The notes below the pieces were generated by a model. It was not told the origin of the DNA, did not search any database, and worked only from the letters and a program-made list of their open reading frames with translations. Shown here in pieces: positions 36,766-45,622 of a DNA stretch of 64,000 nucleotides. The stretch's first letter is position 1. Every line of letters starts with the position of its first letter. The stretch spans positions 3,780,001 to 3,844,000 of the forward strand of contig NZ_CP075190.1 of the NCBI RefSeq assembly GCF_020510585.1, written 5' to 3'. The stretch comes from Ferribacterium limneticum (GTDB taxonomy: Bacteria; Pseudomonadota; Gammaproteobacteria; Burkholderiales; Rhodocyclaceae). Both the position numbers and the translations under genes were made by a program.

Positions 36766-37698
36766 GTGACCACTCCGCTCTTCCAGTCCTCCATCACCAG
36801 CCTGCCCCTGCTCAACAAGGGCAAGGTTCGCGACATCTACGCCGTCGACGCCGACAAGCTGCTGATCGTTACGACCGACCGCCTCTCCGCCTTCGACGTC
36901 ATCCTGCCGGACCCGATTCCGCGCAAGGGCGAAGTGCTCACCGCCGTCGCCGACTTCTGGTTCGAAAAGCTCGGCCACATCGTCCCCAACCAGCTGACCG
37001 GCATCGATCCGGAAACCGTCGTCGCCGAAAACGAGCGCGAACAAGTCCGCGGCCGCGCCGTCGTCGTCAAGCGCCTCAAGCCGCTGCCCATCGAAGCCGT
37101 CGTCCGTGGCTACGTTATTGGTTCCGGCTGGAAGGACTACCAGGAAACCGGCGCCATCTGCGGCATCGCCCTGCCGGCCGGCCTGAAAATGGCCCAGAAG
37201 CTGCCCGCCCCGATCTTCACGCCGGCCACCAAGGCGGCAGTCGGCGATCATGACGAAAACGTCTCCTTCGCCGTCGCCCAGGCCAACTGCGCCGCCGACC
37301 TGGCCGAAGCGCTGGCCGGCACCGGCAAGAACGGCGCCCAACTCGCCGACGAAGCCCGCATCGCCGCCATCCGCCTCTACGAAGAAGCCGCCATCTTCGC
37401 CCGTACCCGCGGCATCATCATCGCCGACACCAAGTTCGAATTCGGCATCGACGCCGCCGGCACCCTGCACCTCATCGACGAAGCCCTGACCCCGGATTCC
37501 TCCCGTTTCTGGCCGGCCGACCAGTACGAAGAAGGCAAGAACCCGCCCTCCTACGACAAACAGTTCGTCCGCGACTACCTCGAAACCCTGGACTGGGGCA
37601 AAGTCGCCCCCGGCCCCAAGCTGCCGGCCGACGTCATCGCCAAGACCAGCGCAAAGTACATCGAAGCTTACGAAAAGCTCACCGGCAAGACGCTGTAA
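36766..37698 (+). CDS. purC: Phosphoribosylaminoimidazole-succinocarboxamide synthase
   Basis: 310 residues from a GTG start. It joins aspartate to CAIR with ATP in step 7 of de novo purine synthesis. Motifs: [14 protein letters not shown] at the N-terminus, [38 protein letters not shown], and [15 protein letters not shown]. The length matches the longer, yeast-like bacterial type (about 300 residues). It stands alone, bounded by the 69-bp palindromic element and a strong terminator. purH and purD lie together 18 kb away. Confidence 0.97.
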   Translation: MTTPLFQSSITSLPLLNKGKVRDIYAVDADKLLIVTTDRLSAFDVILPDPIPRKGEVLTAVADFWFEKLGHIVPNQLTGIDPETVVAENEREQVRGRAVVVKRLKPLPIEAVVRGYVIGSGWKDYQETGAICGIALPAGLKMAQKLPAPIFTPATKAAVGDHDENVSFAVAQANCAADLAEALAGTGKNGAQLADEARIAAIRLYEEAAIFARTRGIIIADTKFEFGIDAAGTLHLIDEALTPDSSRFWPADQYEEGKNPPSYDKQFVRDYLETLDWGKVAPGPKLPADVIAKTSAKYIEAYEKLTGKTL

Positions 37699-37715
37699 GC
37701 GACCGCCGCTTCAAG

Positions 37716-37745
37716 AAAAACGCCCGCTTTATGCGGGCGTTTTTG
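37716..37745. terminator. Intrinsic terminator after purC
   Basis: AAAACGCCCGC, loop TTTAT, GCGGGCGTTTTT. Flanking A and T runs make it work for both strands, so it can also end the minus-strand DUF4393 gene. Confidence 0.93.
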
Positions 37746-37770
37746 TTTTGGGAAAATTGTAGCTAGATGT

Positions 37771-38499
37771 CTAGCTGGCTGACGGCTCTCTGATAGAGCA
37801 CGCATCGAAGAAAGCCTTGCCTAACAATGTGGGATTCACGAACCCAAACAACTGCCCCCCACCCATTGAGCGTGCTACCGATAAAACTCCCAACCGGTCA
37901 AGGTTTGCCAAAGCGAATTTCACCTCTTCAATAGGCTCAATTTTTAAGCGTTCGCGAAGTTCTTCGCCCTTGTCTTCGGGCAACAGATTGGCCTGCAACG
38001 GTAACTGCTGAGTGCCAACTCCCCTATGCTGCATTTGTTCGTAAGGCAACTCGTAGATCAAAGCAATCAACTTTGCCTCTAGCGGTGAAATACTTTCCAA
38101 AATATCAATGAAAGCTCGCTTCGGACTGATGCCGCTGTTTTCTGTTGCAAAATTAACCAGTAGCTTTGCCCAAATATCTTGCAACCCATCGTCATCTTCC
38201 AATGTGGCTGCTTGAAGTAGTGGAATAGCCAGCTTCATCGGTAAGGGTCTAGTTGGTGTATCTAGTCCTTTGTTGCCGAGATACTCCCGCGCCTTCATCA
38301 TCAGTCGGCACTGGCGCTCCCACCGCATGTATCTCAACTTATCTTCGACAATACCTGCGGCTTGCTCAAGCGATCCGGCAATGAACCGCGCAACAAAAGT
38401 TCCCAATTGTTCCGTTGCTCCTATCGCTTGCTGAGCGGTCTTTGCCAACTCTTGGGTTGCCCTAGCAACTTCGGTTACTTCATTTGATGAATCGGGCAT
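37771..38499 (-). CDS. Abi-alpha / DUF4393 domain protein
   Basis: 242 residues from the ATG at 38499, preceded by AGGA; a TTG seven codons upstream is in frame. The conserved part is visible: LRYMRWERQCRLMMKAREYL, then AIPLLQAATLEDDDGLQDIW, then the C-terminal winged-helix-like segment with LGVLSVARS. Abi-alpha proteins were named from phage abortive infection in lactococci. Base composition is clearly lower in GC than in the flanking purC and DUF2189 genes, pointing to recent acquisition. No toxin partner, nuclease or integrase is next to it. A defence role is inferred from the family only. Confidence 0.82.
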   Translation of the reverse strand: MPDSSNEVTEVARATQELAKTAQQAIGATEQLGTFVARFIAGSLEQAAGIVEDKLRYMRWERQCRLMMKAREYLGNKGLDTPTRPLPMKLAIPLLQAATLEDDDGLQDIWAKLLVNFATENSGISPKRAFIDILESISPLEAKLIALIYELPYEQMQHRGVGTQQLPLQANLLPEDKGEELRERLKIEPIEEVKFALANLDRLGVLSVARSMGGGQLFGFVNPTLLGKAFFDACSIREPSAS

Positions 38500-38661
38500 T
38501 GGCGTCCTACAGTTGCTCAAAGTGGATTACAAATCGTGCCGCAATTCACATTGCATAGCAACCAAAAACTCCGCGTTCGATTGATCATGACCCCGCCACA
38601 CAACTGAACCCCGCCCCTTCCCCCCGGTCAAACGCCCGTGATCCTGACAGAGGAGGCTGCC

Positions 38662-39435
38662 ATGAACCCGCTTTCCGATTTCCATGCCCAAGGGGTGCCT
38701 TTACCCCACATCCGGCGCGTTGCCGCTGACCGCCCCTTGCACTGGCTGCGCGCTGGCGGGCAGGACGTCAAGGCCAACCCGCTGCCTTCGCTGGCTTATG
38801 GCCTGCTCTTCGCGCTGGGCGGTGACTTCATCATCCTCGCCCTGCTCCAGAGCCCGCATCTGCTCTCGGTTTCCATCTCCGGCTTTTTCCTCGTCGCGCC
38901 GCTGCTTGCGGCCGGGCTGTATGAGTTGAGCCGGCGCACCGAGGTCGGCGAGAAAATACTGTTCATCGACTCGCTCAAGTGTTTCCGGCGCAACGGCCAG
39001 TCGCTGGCCTTTTTCGGGCTGATCCTGGCCCTCATCATGCTGATGTGGGAGCGTTTTTCCGCCGTCGCCTTCGCCCTGATCGATGCCACCTCGGCGCCGA
39101 TGGCCAGTGCCTACCTCAACGAAATCCTCTTCGACGGCCAGCACCTGGCTTTCACCGCTACCTGGTTCCTGCTCGGTGGGGTATTGGCGCTCTTCGTCTA
39201 TGCGCTGAGCGTCGTTGCGGTGCCGCTCATGCTCGACCGCGACGCCGATGTCGCCACGGCCATGATGACCAGCCTGCGCGCCTTCGTGCACAATGCGGCG
39301 CCCCTGCTGCTGTGGGCGACCATGCTCGTCGGCCTGACCCTGATCGGTTTCGCCACCCTGCTCTTCGGCCTGGTCCTGATCATGCCGATTCTCGGCCATG
39401 CCTCGTGGCATGCCTACCGCGAGCTTGTAGAATAG
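38662..39435 (+). CDS. DUF2189 family integral membrane protein
   Basis: 257 residues from the ATG at 38662, with AGAGGAGG upstream; a GTG at 38638 is in frame but covers that site. It has six hydrophobic segments from about residue 45 to the C-terminus. The pattern VPLPHIRRVAADRPLHWLRAG before the first span, and GLYELSRR after the second, fit DUF2189. The function is unknown; members are often found near respiratory genes. A strong terminator follows, so it is monocistronic or the end of a short unit. Confidence 0.85.
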   Translation: MNPLSDFHAQGVPLPHIRRVAADRPLHWLRAGGQDVKANPLPSLAYGLLFALGGDFIILALLQSPHLLSVSISGFFLVAPLLAAGLYELSRRTEVGEKILFIDSLKCFRRNGQSLAFFGLILALIMLMWERFSAVAFALIDATSAPMASAYLNEILFDGQHLAFTATWFLLGGVLALFVYALSVVAVPLMLDRDADVATAMMTSLRAFVHNAAPLLLWATMLVGLTLIGFATLLFGLVLIMPILGHASWHAYRELVE

Positions 39436-39455
39436 GGGTTCTGCCCCCAGATTCG

Positions 39456-39481
39456 ACGGGCGGCCTGACCGCCCGTTTTTT
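39456..39481 (+). terminator. Intrinsic terminator after the DUF2189 gene
   Basis: ACGGGCGG, loop CCTGA, CCGCCCGT, then further T. prlC starts 20 bp later. Confidence 0.92.
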
Positions 39482-39501
39482 CTTGCCTGGAATATATAAA
39501 A

Positions 39502-41556
39502 ATGACGACCGCAAATCCCCTGCTCGACTTCTCCGACCTTCCCCGTTTCGACACCGTTCAGCCTGAACATGTCAAACCGGCCATCGAATCGCTATTGGCC
39601 GAAGGCCGCGAACTGATCGAACGCCTGACCGCCGACACCACGCCCTCCACCTGGAAGGACTTCGCCGGTGCGCTGTCCGATGGCCTGGAGCCTTTTGGCC
39701 GCGCCTGGGGCATCGTCGGCCACCTGCATTCGGTCAATGACATCCCGGCCTGGCGCGAGGCGTACAACGAGATGCTGCCGGAAGTTTCGCGCTTCTACGC
39801 CGAACTCGGCCAGAACCTCAAGCTCTTCGAGAAATACAAGGCACTGCGCGACAGCGCCGAATACGCCACGCTGAGCGTCGAGCAGAAGAAGATCGTCAAT
39901 AACGAAGTGCGCGATTTCCGCCTGTCCGGCGCCGAATTGCCGGATGACCAGAAGCCGCGCTTCCAGGCCATCATGGAAGAGCTGTCGCAACTCTCGGCCA
40001 AGTTCGCCGAAAACCTGCTCGACGCCACCAACGCCTTCTCTGAAGTCATTACCGATGAAGCCCTGCTCGCCGGCCTGCCCGACGACGCCAAGGAAGCCGC
40101 CAAGACGGCTGCCGAAAAGGCCGGCGTCGTAGGCTGGCGTTTCAGCCTGCAAGCCCCGTCCTACGGCCCGGTCATGCAGTACGCCGACAACCGCGAGCTG
40201 CGCGCCCGGATGTACCGCGCCTACGCGACGCGCGCCGCCGAGTTCACCGACGGCACCAGCAAGCCGGAATGGGACAACACGCCGATCATCCAGCGCATGC
40301 TGGAACTGCGCGTCGAAGACGCCAAGATGCTCGGCTTCAACAATTTCGCCGAAGTCTCGCTGGCGCCCAAGATGGCCGACACGCCGGCCCAGGTGCTCGC
40401 CTTCCTGCGCGAACTGGCGGCCAAGGCCAAGCCATTCGCCGAGAAGGACATCGCCGAGCTGCGCGCCTTTGCCAGGGATGAACTCGGCCTGGCCGACTTC
40501 CAGCCCTGGGACGCCGCCTACGTGTCGGAAAAGCTGCTGCAAAAGCGCTATGCCTTCTCCGAACAGGAAGTGAAGCAGTATTTCACCGAGCCGAAGGTGC
40601 TCGGCGGCCTGTTCAAGGTCATCGAGAGCCTGTTCAACGTCAAGGTCAAGCCGGACACGGCGCCAGTCTGGCATGAGGACGTTCGTTTCTACCGCCTGGA
40701 AACGCCGGCCGGCGATCTGGTCGGCCAGTTCTACCTCGACCTTTACGCCCGCGAAACCAAGCGCGGCGGGGCGTGGATGGACGAAGCCCGCTCGCGCCGC
40801 CGGGTGCTCAACGGCATCCAGAAACCGATTGCCTACCTCAATTGCAATTTCTCGCGCCCGAACGGTGACAAACCGGCGACCTTCACGCACGACGACGTCA
40901 CCACGCTCTTCCACGAAACCGGCCACGGCTTGCACCACCTCTTGACGCGCGGCGAAGAGCTGGGCGTTTCGGGCATCCACGGCGTCGAATGGGACGCCGT
41001 CGAACTGCCCTCGCAGTTCATGGAAAACTATTGCTGGGAATGGGAAGTGGTCGAGGGGATGACGGCCCACGTCGATACCGGCGCCACGCTGCCGCGCGAA
41101 CTGTTCGACAAGATGCTGGCTGCCAAGAACTTCCAGAGCGGCATGATGGCCGTACGCCAGATCGAGTTCTCGCTGTTCGACATGCTGATCCATTCCGATT
41201 TTGACCCGAAATCCGGGTTGACCGTGATGGACGTGCTCAAGGACGTGCGCAAGGAAGTCGCCGTGCTGCTGCCACCTGAATGGCACCGTTTCCCGAACAG
41301 CTTCTCGCACATTTTTGGCGGCGGCTACGGTGCCGGTTATTTCAGCTACAAGTGGGCCGAAGTACTGTCGGCCGACGCTTACGCGGCCTTCGAAGAGGCC
41401 GGCGATCCATTCGACGCCACCGTTGGCAAACGCTTCCTCGACGAAATCCTGTCGGTCGGCGGCTCGCGGCCGGCCATCGAATCGTTCAAGGCTTTCCGCG
41501 GTCGCGAACCGAGCGTCGATGCACTGCTTCGTCATAGCGGTATGATTGCAGCCTAA
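39502..41556 (+). CDS. prlC: Oligopeptidase A (M3 metallopeptidase)
   Basis: 684 residues, normal length. It is a cytosolic zinc peptidase that degrades peptides, including signal-peptide remnants. Zinc site: HETGH at about 471-475, followed by the downstream Glu in HGVEWDAVELPSQFMENY. The family start NPLLDFSDLPRFDTVQPEHV is clear. No obvious Shine-Dalgarno precedes the ATG, only the A/T-rich ATATATAAAA. It starts just after a terminator, so its promoter must be within or very near the gap. The next gene begins 20 bp after the stop. Confidence 0.96.
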   Translation: MTTANPLLDFSDLPRFDTVQPEHVKPAIESLLAEGRELIERLTADTTPSTWKDFAGALSDGLEPFGRAWGIVGHLHSVNDIPAWREAYNEMLPEVSRFYAELGQNLKLFEKYKALRDSAEYATLSVEQKKIVNNEVRDFRLSGAELPDDQKPRFQAIMEELSQLSAKFAENLLDATNAFSEVITDEALLAGLPDDAKEAAKTAAEKAGVVGWRFSLQAPSYGPVMQYADNRELRARMYRAYATRAAEFTDGTSKPEWDNTPIIQRMLELRVEDAKMLGFNNFAEVSLAPKMADTPAQVLAFLRELAAKAKPFAEKDIAELRAFARDELGLADFQPWDAAYVSEKLLQKRYAFSEQEVKQYFTEPKVLGGLFKVIESLFNVKVKPDTAPVWHEDVRFYRLETPAGDLVGQFYLDLYARETKRGGAWMDEARSRRRVLNGIQKPIAYLNCNFSRPNGDKPATFTHDDVTTLFHETGHGLHHLLTRGEELGVSGIHGVEWDAVELPSQFMENYCWEWEVVEGMTAHVDTGATLPRELFDKMLAAKNFQSGMMAVRQIEFSLFDMLIHSDFDPKSGLTVMDVLKDVRKEVAVLLPPEWHRFPNSFSHIFGGGYGAGYFSYKWAEVLSADAYAAFEEAGDPFDATVGKRFLDEILSVGGSRPAIESFKAFRGREPSVDALLRHSGMIAA

Positions 41557-41575
41557 GCCGTTCAGGGAGAAAACC

Positions 41576-42055
41576 ATGCGCTATCCGCTTACGCTGTGCC
41601 TGCTCCTCGCCGCCACCTGTGCCATAGGCGACACCTATCGGTGGACCGACTCTGGTGGCCGCACAGTTGTTTCCGACACGCCGCCTTCGGGCAAGGTAAA
41701 GAATTTCGTCAAGAACGGTGCGACAGCCGAACCCAGCGATGGCCTGTCCTTTGCCACCAAACGGGCAATGGAGTCGTTTCCGGTCACGCTCTACACCTCC
41801 GCCGACTGCGTCGCCGAGTGCAAGAATGCGCGCGACCTGCTGACCGGGCGCGGCACGCCCTTCACCGAAAAAATGCTGCAAAAGCCCGAAGACTTCGAGG
41901 AATTGAAACAACTGGTCGGCGACATCTTCATCCCGTCGATCAAGGTCGGCAAACAAAATTTCCGCGGCTTTGAAGCTGGCGCCTACAACAACCTGCTCGA
42001 CCTCGCCGGCTACCCGAAGAGCACAGCCAAGACAGTGAGCGGCGAGAGCAAGTGA
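41576..42055 (+). CDS. Exported glutaredoxin-like protein with DUF4124 domain
   Basis: 159 residues from the ATG at 41576, which has AGGGAG upstream; the frame is open from 41546. A signal peptide spans about 1-18. Residues 19-45 (DTYRWTDSGGRTVVSDTPPSG) match the DUF4124 pattern. The C-terminal part resembles glutaredoxin: VTLYTSADCVAECKNARDLL has two Cys spaced CVAEC, and PSIKVGKQNFRGFEAG fits the cis-Pro and C-terminal part. A periplasmic thiol role is plausible but the active site is not the usual CPYC. The stop overlaps the xthA start. Confidence 0.82.
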   Translation: MRYPLTLCLLLAATCAIGDTYRWTDSGGRTVVSDTPPSGKVKNFVKNGATAEPSDGLSFATKRAMESFPVTLYTSADCVAECKNARDLLTGRGTPFTEKMLQKPEDFEELKQLVGDIFIPSIKVGKQNFRGFEAGAYNNLLDLAGYPKSTAKTVSGESK

Positions 42056-42819
42056 AGATCGCCAGCTGGAACGTAAACTCGCTCAAGGTCCGCCTGCCGC
42101 ACCTGCTCGACTGGCTGGCCGCGGCCAAACCCGATGCGCTGTGTCTGCAGGAGCTGAAGCTCGAAGACCACAACTTTCCGCGTGCCGAGATCGAGGCGGC
42201 GGGTTACCACGTCGCTTTCTCCGGGCAGAAGACCTACAACGGGGTCGCCCTGCTCGCCCGCGAACCGATCGCCGATGTCGTCTTCGGCAATCCTCATTTC
42301 GCCGACGAGCAGAAGCGCCTGATCAGCGGCACGGTCGGCGACACCCGCATCATCGGTGCCTACATGCCGAACGGCCAGGAAGTGGGCTGCGACAAATACG
42401 ATTACAAGCTGCGCTGGCTCGACGCTCTTGCCGTCTGGCTCGGCGAGGAAATGGCCAAGTATCCGAAGCTGGCGCTGTGTGGCGACTACAACATTGCGCC
42501 GGACGACCGCGATGTGCACGACCCGAAACGCTGGGCTGACTGCATTCTCGTTTCGCCGCCCGAACGTGCCGCCTTCCAGCGCATCATCGGCCTCGGCCTG
42601 AGCGACAGCTTCCGGCTCTTCGAGCAGCCGGAAAAGACCTTCTCGTGGTGGGATTACCGGATGCTCGGTTTCCAGAAAAACCAGGGCCTGCGCATCGACC
42701 ACATCCTGCTCTCGAAACCGCTGGCCGAAAGCTGCACGGCGGCCGGCATCGACCGCGCGCCGCGCAAACTTGAGCGGCCGTCCGATCACGCTCCGGTCTG
42801 GGCCGAAGTGGGCGGCTGA
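42052..42819 (+). CDS. xthA: Exodeoxyribonuclease III family AP endonuclease
   Basis: 255 residues from a GTG that overlaps the stop of the upstream gene (GTGA). It cuts DNA at abasic sites and trims 3' ends in base excision repair. Motifs: ASWNVNSLKVR, CLQELKLED (catalytic Glu), the TYNGVALL segment, GDYNIAPDD, and the C-terminal SDHAPVW with the catalytic Asp/His pair. It is translationally coupled to the glutaredoxin-like gene, and the Crp/Fnr gene begins 2 bp after its stop. Confidence 0.96.
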   Translation: MKIASWNVNSLKVRLPHLLDWLAAAKPDALCLQELKLEDHNFPRAEIEAAGYHVAFSGQKTYNGVALLAREPIADVVFGNPHFADEQKRLISGTVGDTRIIGAYMPNGQEVGCDKYDYKLRWLDALAVWLGEEMAKYPKLALCGDYNIAPDDRDVHDPKRWADCILVSPPERAAFQRIIGLGLSDSFRLFEQPEKTFSWWDYRMLGFQKNQGLRIDHILLSKPLAESCTAAGIDRAPRKLERPSDHAPVWAEVGG

Positions 42820-42821
42820 CC

Positions 42822-43490
42822 ATGAATTCCACGGTCAACCGGGAAAAAGTGGTGAATTTGTACCCGGCGCTGAGCGGCCTGCCAGCCGACCGGCTCGCCG
42901 CGCTGCTCCCGCCACAGGCCTTGATGCATCTGCCGGCCGGCACCCAGGTTTTTGCCGAACACCAGCCCTGCCAGGGCTTTCCGCTCCTGCTTGAAGGCAG
43001 CATCAAGGTCATCAAGCTGGCGACCAGCGGGCGCGAACTGATGCTCTACCGCGTCGCGCCCGGCGGCTCGTGCATCATTTCATCGAGCTGCCTGCTCGGC
43101 CACACCGACTACAACGCCCGCGGCATCGCCGAGACGCCACTCACCCTGCTCGCTCTGCCCGTCGCAGCCTTCACCGCGCTGATGGTCGAACATCCGCCCT
43201 TCCGCGATTTCGTCTTTCACCTGTTCGCCGACCGCATCGGCGAACTCATGCAGCTCGTCGAGGAAGTCGCCTTTGCCCGCCTCGATCAGCGACTGGCCAA
43301 ACTGATCCTGGCCCGTAACGAAACCGTGCTCGCCGTCACCCACCAGCAACTGGCCGACGAACTGGGAAGTGTCCGCGAAATCGTCAGCCGCCTGCTCAAG
43401 GGGTTTGCCGAGCAAGGGCTGGTCACGCTGGGCCGTGAGCAGTTGACAGTTACCGACCGCGCCGGCCTGCAAAAACTCGCCGCTGTGTGA
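42822..43490 (+). CDS. Crp/Fnr-family transcriptional regulator
   Basis: 222 residues. Cyclic-nucleotide-like sensor domain at about 20-130, then a dimer helix, and a Crp-type HTH at about 150-200 with THQQLADELGSVREIVSRLL as its recognition part. Cys residues near 48, 86 and 91 could sense redox state, but no Fnr-type iron-sulphur cluster pattern is clear. The start codon and first about 12 codons (MNSTVNREKVVNL) coincide with a reverse copy of the interspersed repeat. The true start could be one of the later codons, such as the GTG at 42849. A DUF2892 gene follows at 73 bp and is a likely target or partner. Confidence 0.88.
   Translation: MNSTVNREKVVNLYPALSGLPADRLAALLPPQALMHLPAGTQVFAEHQPCQGFPLLLEGSIKVIKLATSGRELMLYRVAPGGSCIISSSCLLGHTDYNARGIAETPLTLLALPVAAFTALMVEHPPFRDFVFHLFADRIGELMQLVEEVAFARLDQRLAKLILARNETVLAVTHQQLADELGSVREIVSRLLKGFAEQGLVTLGREQLTVTDRAGLQKLAAV
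42825..42860 (-). repeat. Interspersed repeat, reverse copy at the start of the Crp/Fnr gene
   Basis: ATTCCACGGTCAACCGGGAA, then AAAGTGGTGAATTTG. It begins at the start codon and is read in a frame different from the reverse copies in epd and hemX. Confidence 0.75.
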
Positions 43491-43562
43491 CTCAAGTTAC
43501 ATACGACACCCGGCCTGGCCGTTACATTGGCGGCGTACACCTAACCTGACGGAGAACACACC

Positions 43563-43754
43563 ATGGCTGCAAATGTTGGCGGTATCGACAAAATCCTTCG
43601 CATCGTTGTAGGTGCCGGCCTGATCGGCGCGACTGTTGCCGGCCTGCTGCCGGTCTGGGGCTACATCGGCGTCGTGCCCCTCGCCACCGGCCTGATGGGC
43701 TGGTGCCCGGCCTATACGCTGCTCGGCATCAAGACCTGCTCGGCGCAGAAGTAA
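43563..43754 (+). CDS. DUF2892 small inner-membrane protein
   Basis: 63 residues; ACGGAGAAC precedes the ATG. Two hydrophobic segments (about 12-30 and 32-48) are separated by a short loop. NVGGIDKILRIVVGAGLI and LMGWCPAYTLLGIKTC are typical of DUF2892/YgaP-like transmembrane modules; two Cys remain near the C-terminus. In YgaP the module is fused to a rhodanese domain, so a link to sulphur metabolism is possible. It is preceded by a Crp/Fnr gene and followed by a strong terminator. Confidence 0.88.
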   Translation: MAANVGGIDKILRIVVGAGLIGATVAGLLPVWGYIGVVPLATGLMGWCPAYTLLGIKTCSAQK

Positions 43755-43769
43755 TCCGGTTTCACGCTC

Positions 43770-43803
43770 CATGAAAAAACCCGCTTCGGCGGGTTTTTTC
43801 ATG
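43770..43803. terminator. Intrinsic terminator after the DUF2892 gene
   Basis: CATGAAAAAACCCGC, TTCG loop, GCGGGTTTTTTCATG. Strong on both strands, so it can also terminate the convergent ksgA transcript. Confidence 0.95.
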
Positions 43804-43811
43804 GGCCAGAA

Positions 43812-43850
43812 CATTTCAATTTTGGGCGTTTTTCCCGGTTGACCGTGGGA
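43812..43850 (+). repeat. Interspersed repeat before the ksgA stop codon
   Basis: CATTTCAATTTTGGGCG, T-run, then CCCGGTTGACCGTGGGATT. It ends 12 bp from the stop of the minus-strand ksgA. Confidence 0.85.
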
Positions 43851-43862
43851 TTCCGGCTACGC

Positions 43863-44633
43863 TCAGGCCGACAGGTAGTTGGCGATCCGCACGTAATCTT
43901 CGACCGAAACATCCTCCGGGCGCAGCGTCGGCGCTATGCCGAGTTCGGCGAATCCGGCGTCACTGAGCATGCCTTTCATCGTATTGCGCAGCATCTTGCG
44001 GCGTTGCGAGAAGGCGGTCAGGACGACCTGCGACAGCTTTTCCTGACTTTTGGCATTGAGTTCCGAAACCGGCTTGGGGATCAGGCGAACCACGGCTGAC
44101 TGTACCTTGGGCGGTGGGTCGAAGCTTTCCGGCGGCACATCGATCAGCCATTCCAGATAAAAACGGTATTGCAGCATGACCGACATGCGGCCGAAATCGG
44201 CGTTGCCCGGCTCGGCCACCATACGCTCGACGACTTCCTTCTGCAGCATGAAATGCATGTCGTGAAGAACGTCGACGTAGTCGGCGAGGTGGAAAAGCAG
44301 CGGCGTCGAGATGTTGTAGGGCAGGTTGCCGACCAGCCGCAGGTTCTTGCCAATGCTGGCGAAGTCGAAGGCCAGCGCGTCGCCTTCGTGGATGGTCATG
44401 CGTTCCGGCGTGTGCTGTTTTTTCAGACGGGCGATCAGGTCACGGTCGATTTCGACGACATGCAGGTGATCGACACGCTGCATCAGCGGCTCGGTAATCG
44501 CCCCCAGACCGGGTCCGATTTCGACAACGAGGTCGTCGCGCTTCGGGTTGATCGCCGAGACGATGGCGTTGATGACGCCGTGATCGACCAGAAAGTTCTG
44601 GCCGAAGCGTTTGCGGGCGACGTGACCCTTCAT
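43863..44633 (-). CDS. rsmA: 16S rRNA dimethyladenosine transferase
   Basis: 256 residues. It dimethylates two adjacent adenosines near the 3' end of 16S rRNA during 30S maturation. Motifs: [11 protein letters not shown] at the N-terminus, the S-adenosylmethionine site [11 protein letters not shown], and the catalytic NLPYNIS. It overlaps pdxA by 4 bp at its start. It is the last gene of lptD-surA-pdxA-rsmA, an order seen in many proteobacteria. Confidence 0.97.
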   Translation of the reverse strand: MKGHVARKRFGQNFLVDHGVINAIVSAINPKRDDLVVEIGPGLGAITEPLMQRVDHLHVVEIDRDLIARLKKQHTPERMTIHEGDALAFDFASIGKNLRLVGNLPYNISTPLLFHLADYVDVLHDMHFMLQKEVVERMVAEPGNADFGRMSVMLQYRFYLEWLIDVPPESFDPPPKVQSAVVRLIPKPVSELNAKSQEKLSQVVLTAFSQRRKMLRNTMKGMLSDAGFAELGIAPTLRPEDVSVEDYVRIANYLSA

Positions 44634-45622
44634 GATTGTTTCCTTGTTGCCATGCGTGCTGCTTCAGCCACCGCTTCGAACAGGCTGCCCGGATCGGCCT
44701 TGCCGGTGCCGGCCAGTTCGAGCGCCGTGCCGTGGTCGACCGAGGTGCGGATGATGGGCAGGCCGAGCGTGACGTTGATGCCTTTGCCGAAAGTGGCGTA
44801 TTTGAGCGCGGTCAGCCCCTGGTCGTGATACATGGCGAGCACGGCGTCGCCCTGGGCGAGGATGGGCGGCGTGAACATCGTGTCGGCCGGATAGGGACCG
44901 GCGAGTTGCATGCCTTCGGCACGCAGTTTTTCGAGCACGGGCGTGATGACTTCGATTTCTTCCATGCCGAGATAACCGCCCTCGCCGGCATGCGGGTTGA
45001 GGCCGGCGACGAGGATGCGCGGCGCGGCCAAACCGTACTTGCCACGCAGGTCGGCGTGCAGAATGCGCAGTGTTTTTTCCAGAACATCGGCGGTTATCGC
45101 CGCCGAGACGTCCTTGAGCGGTAAATGCGTGGTAGCCAGCGCGACGCGCAGCGGACCGCGCTCGGTATCGCCGGCCAGCATCATGACAACGAGCGGGGTG
45201 GCGGTCTTGTCGGCAAGATATTCGGTGTGGCCGGTGAAATGCACGCCGGCGTCGTTGATGACGCCTTTATGGACCGGCGCCGTCGCCATCGCGGCGAACT
45301 CGCCGGATTGGCAACCAGCCAGCGCACGGTCGAGCAGCGCCAGGACGTAGGGGCCGTTGGCGGGATTGAGCTGGCCGGCCTGCGCGGGCACGGCGAGCGG
45401 AATATGCACGACGTCGAGAATCCCGCGGTCAACCGGATTTTTCGGGCAAAAATCACGAAAGGTGACGTTCAGACCAAGTTGCGCCGCCCGCGCTTCAAGC
45501 AGATTGCGGTCGCCGAGAATGACCGGCTGCGCATCGCCTGCATAGCCGGCCAGACGCAGGCAGAGCTCCGGACCGATGCCGGCCGGCTCGCCGCTGGTCA
45601 CGGCTATGACCGGCAACATCAC
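44630..45622 (-). CDS. pdxA: 4-hydroxythreonine-4-phosphate dehydrogenase
   Basis: 330 residues (an ATG one codon later is equally possible). It makes the amino ketone used by PdxJ in pyridoxal phosphate synthesis. Motifs: [12 protein letters not shown], the metal His in TGHTEYLAD, and the C-terminal [11 protein letters not shown]. It overlaps both surA and rsmA by 4 bp. The part near residues 55-66 ([13 protein letters not shown]) is encoded by DNA matching the interspersed repeat (45425-45460). With Epd at 2280-3329, two steps of the DXP-dependent B6 pathway are present in the window. Confidence 0.96.
   Translation of the reverse strand: MMLPVIAVTSGEPAGIGPELCLRLAGYAGDAQPVILGDRNLLEARAAQLGLNVTFRDFCPKNPVDRGILDVVHIPLAVPAQAGQLNPANGPYVLALLDRALAGCQSGEFAAMATAPVHKGVINDAGVHFTGHTEYLADKTATPLVVMMLAGDTERGPLRVALATTHLPLKDVSAAITADVLEKTLRILHADLRGKYGLAAPRILVAGLNPHAGEGGYLGMEEIEVITPVLEKLRAEGMQLAGPYPADTMFTPPILAQGDAVLAMYHDQGLTALKYATFGKGINVTLGLPIIRTSVDHGTALELAGTGKADPGSLFEAVAEAARMATRKQS
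45425..45460 (-). repeat. Interspersed repeat copy inside pdxA
   Basis: On the gene strand it reads TTTCGTGATTTTTGCCCG, an A-rich stretch, then TCCGGTTGACCGC. The right box is intact except for its last bases; the left box is diverged. Confidence 0.6.

Noticed and set aside
41197..41231. Repeat-like sequence in prlC (CCGGGTTGACCGTGATG)
   Set aside because: Only the right box is similar; the left box and T-run are missing, and the residues SGLTVMD are plausible for the family. Counted as chance.
39592..41577. Long open frame (661 codons) antisense to prlC
   Set aside because: Opposite strand of a clear M3 peptidase; composition is a shadow of its codon bias.
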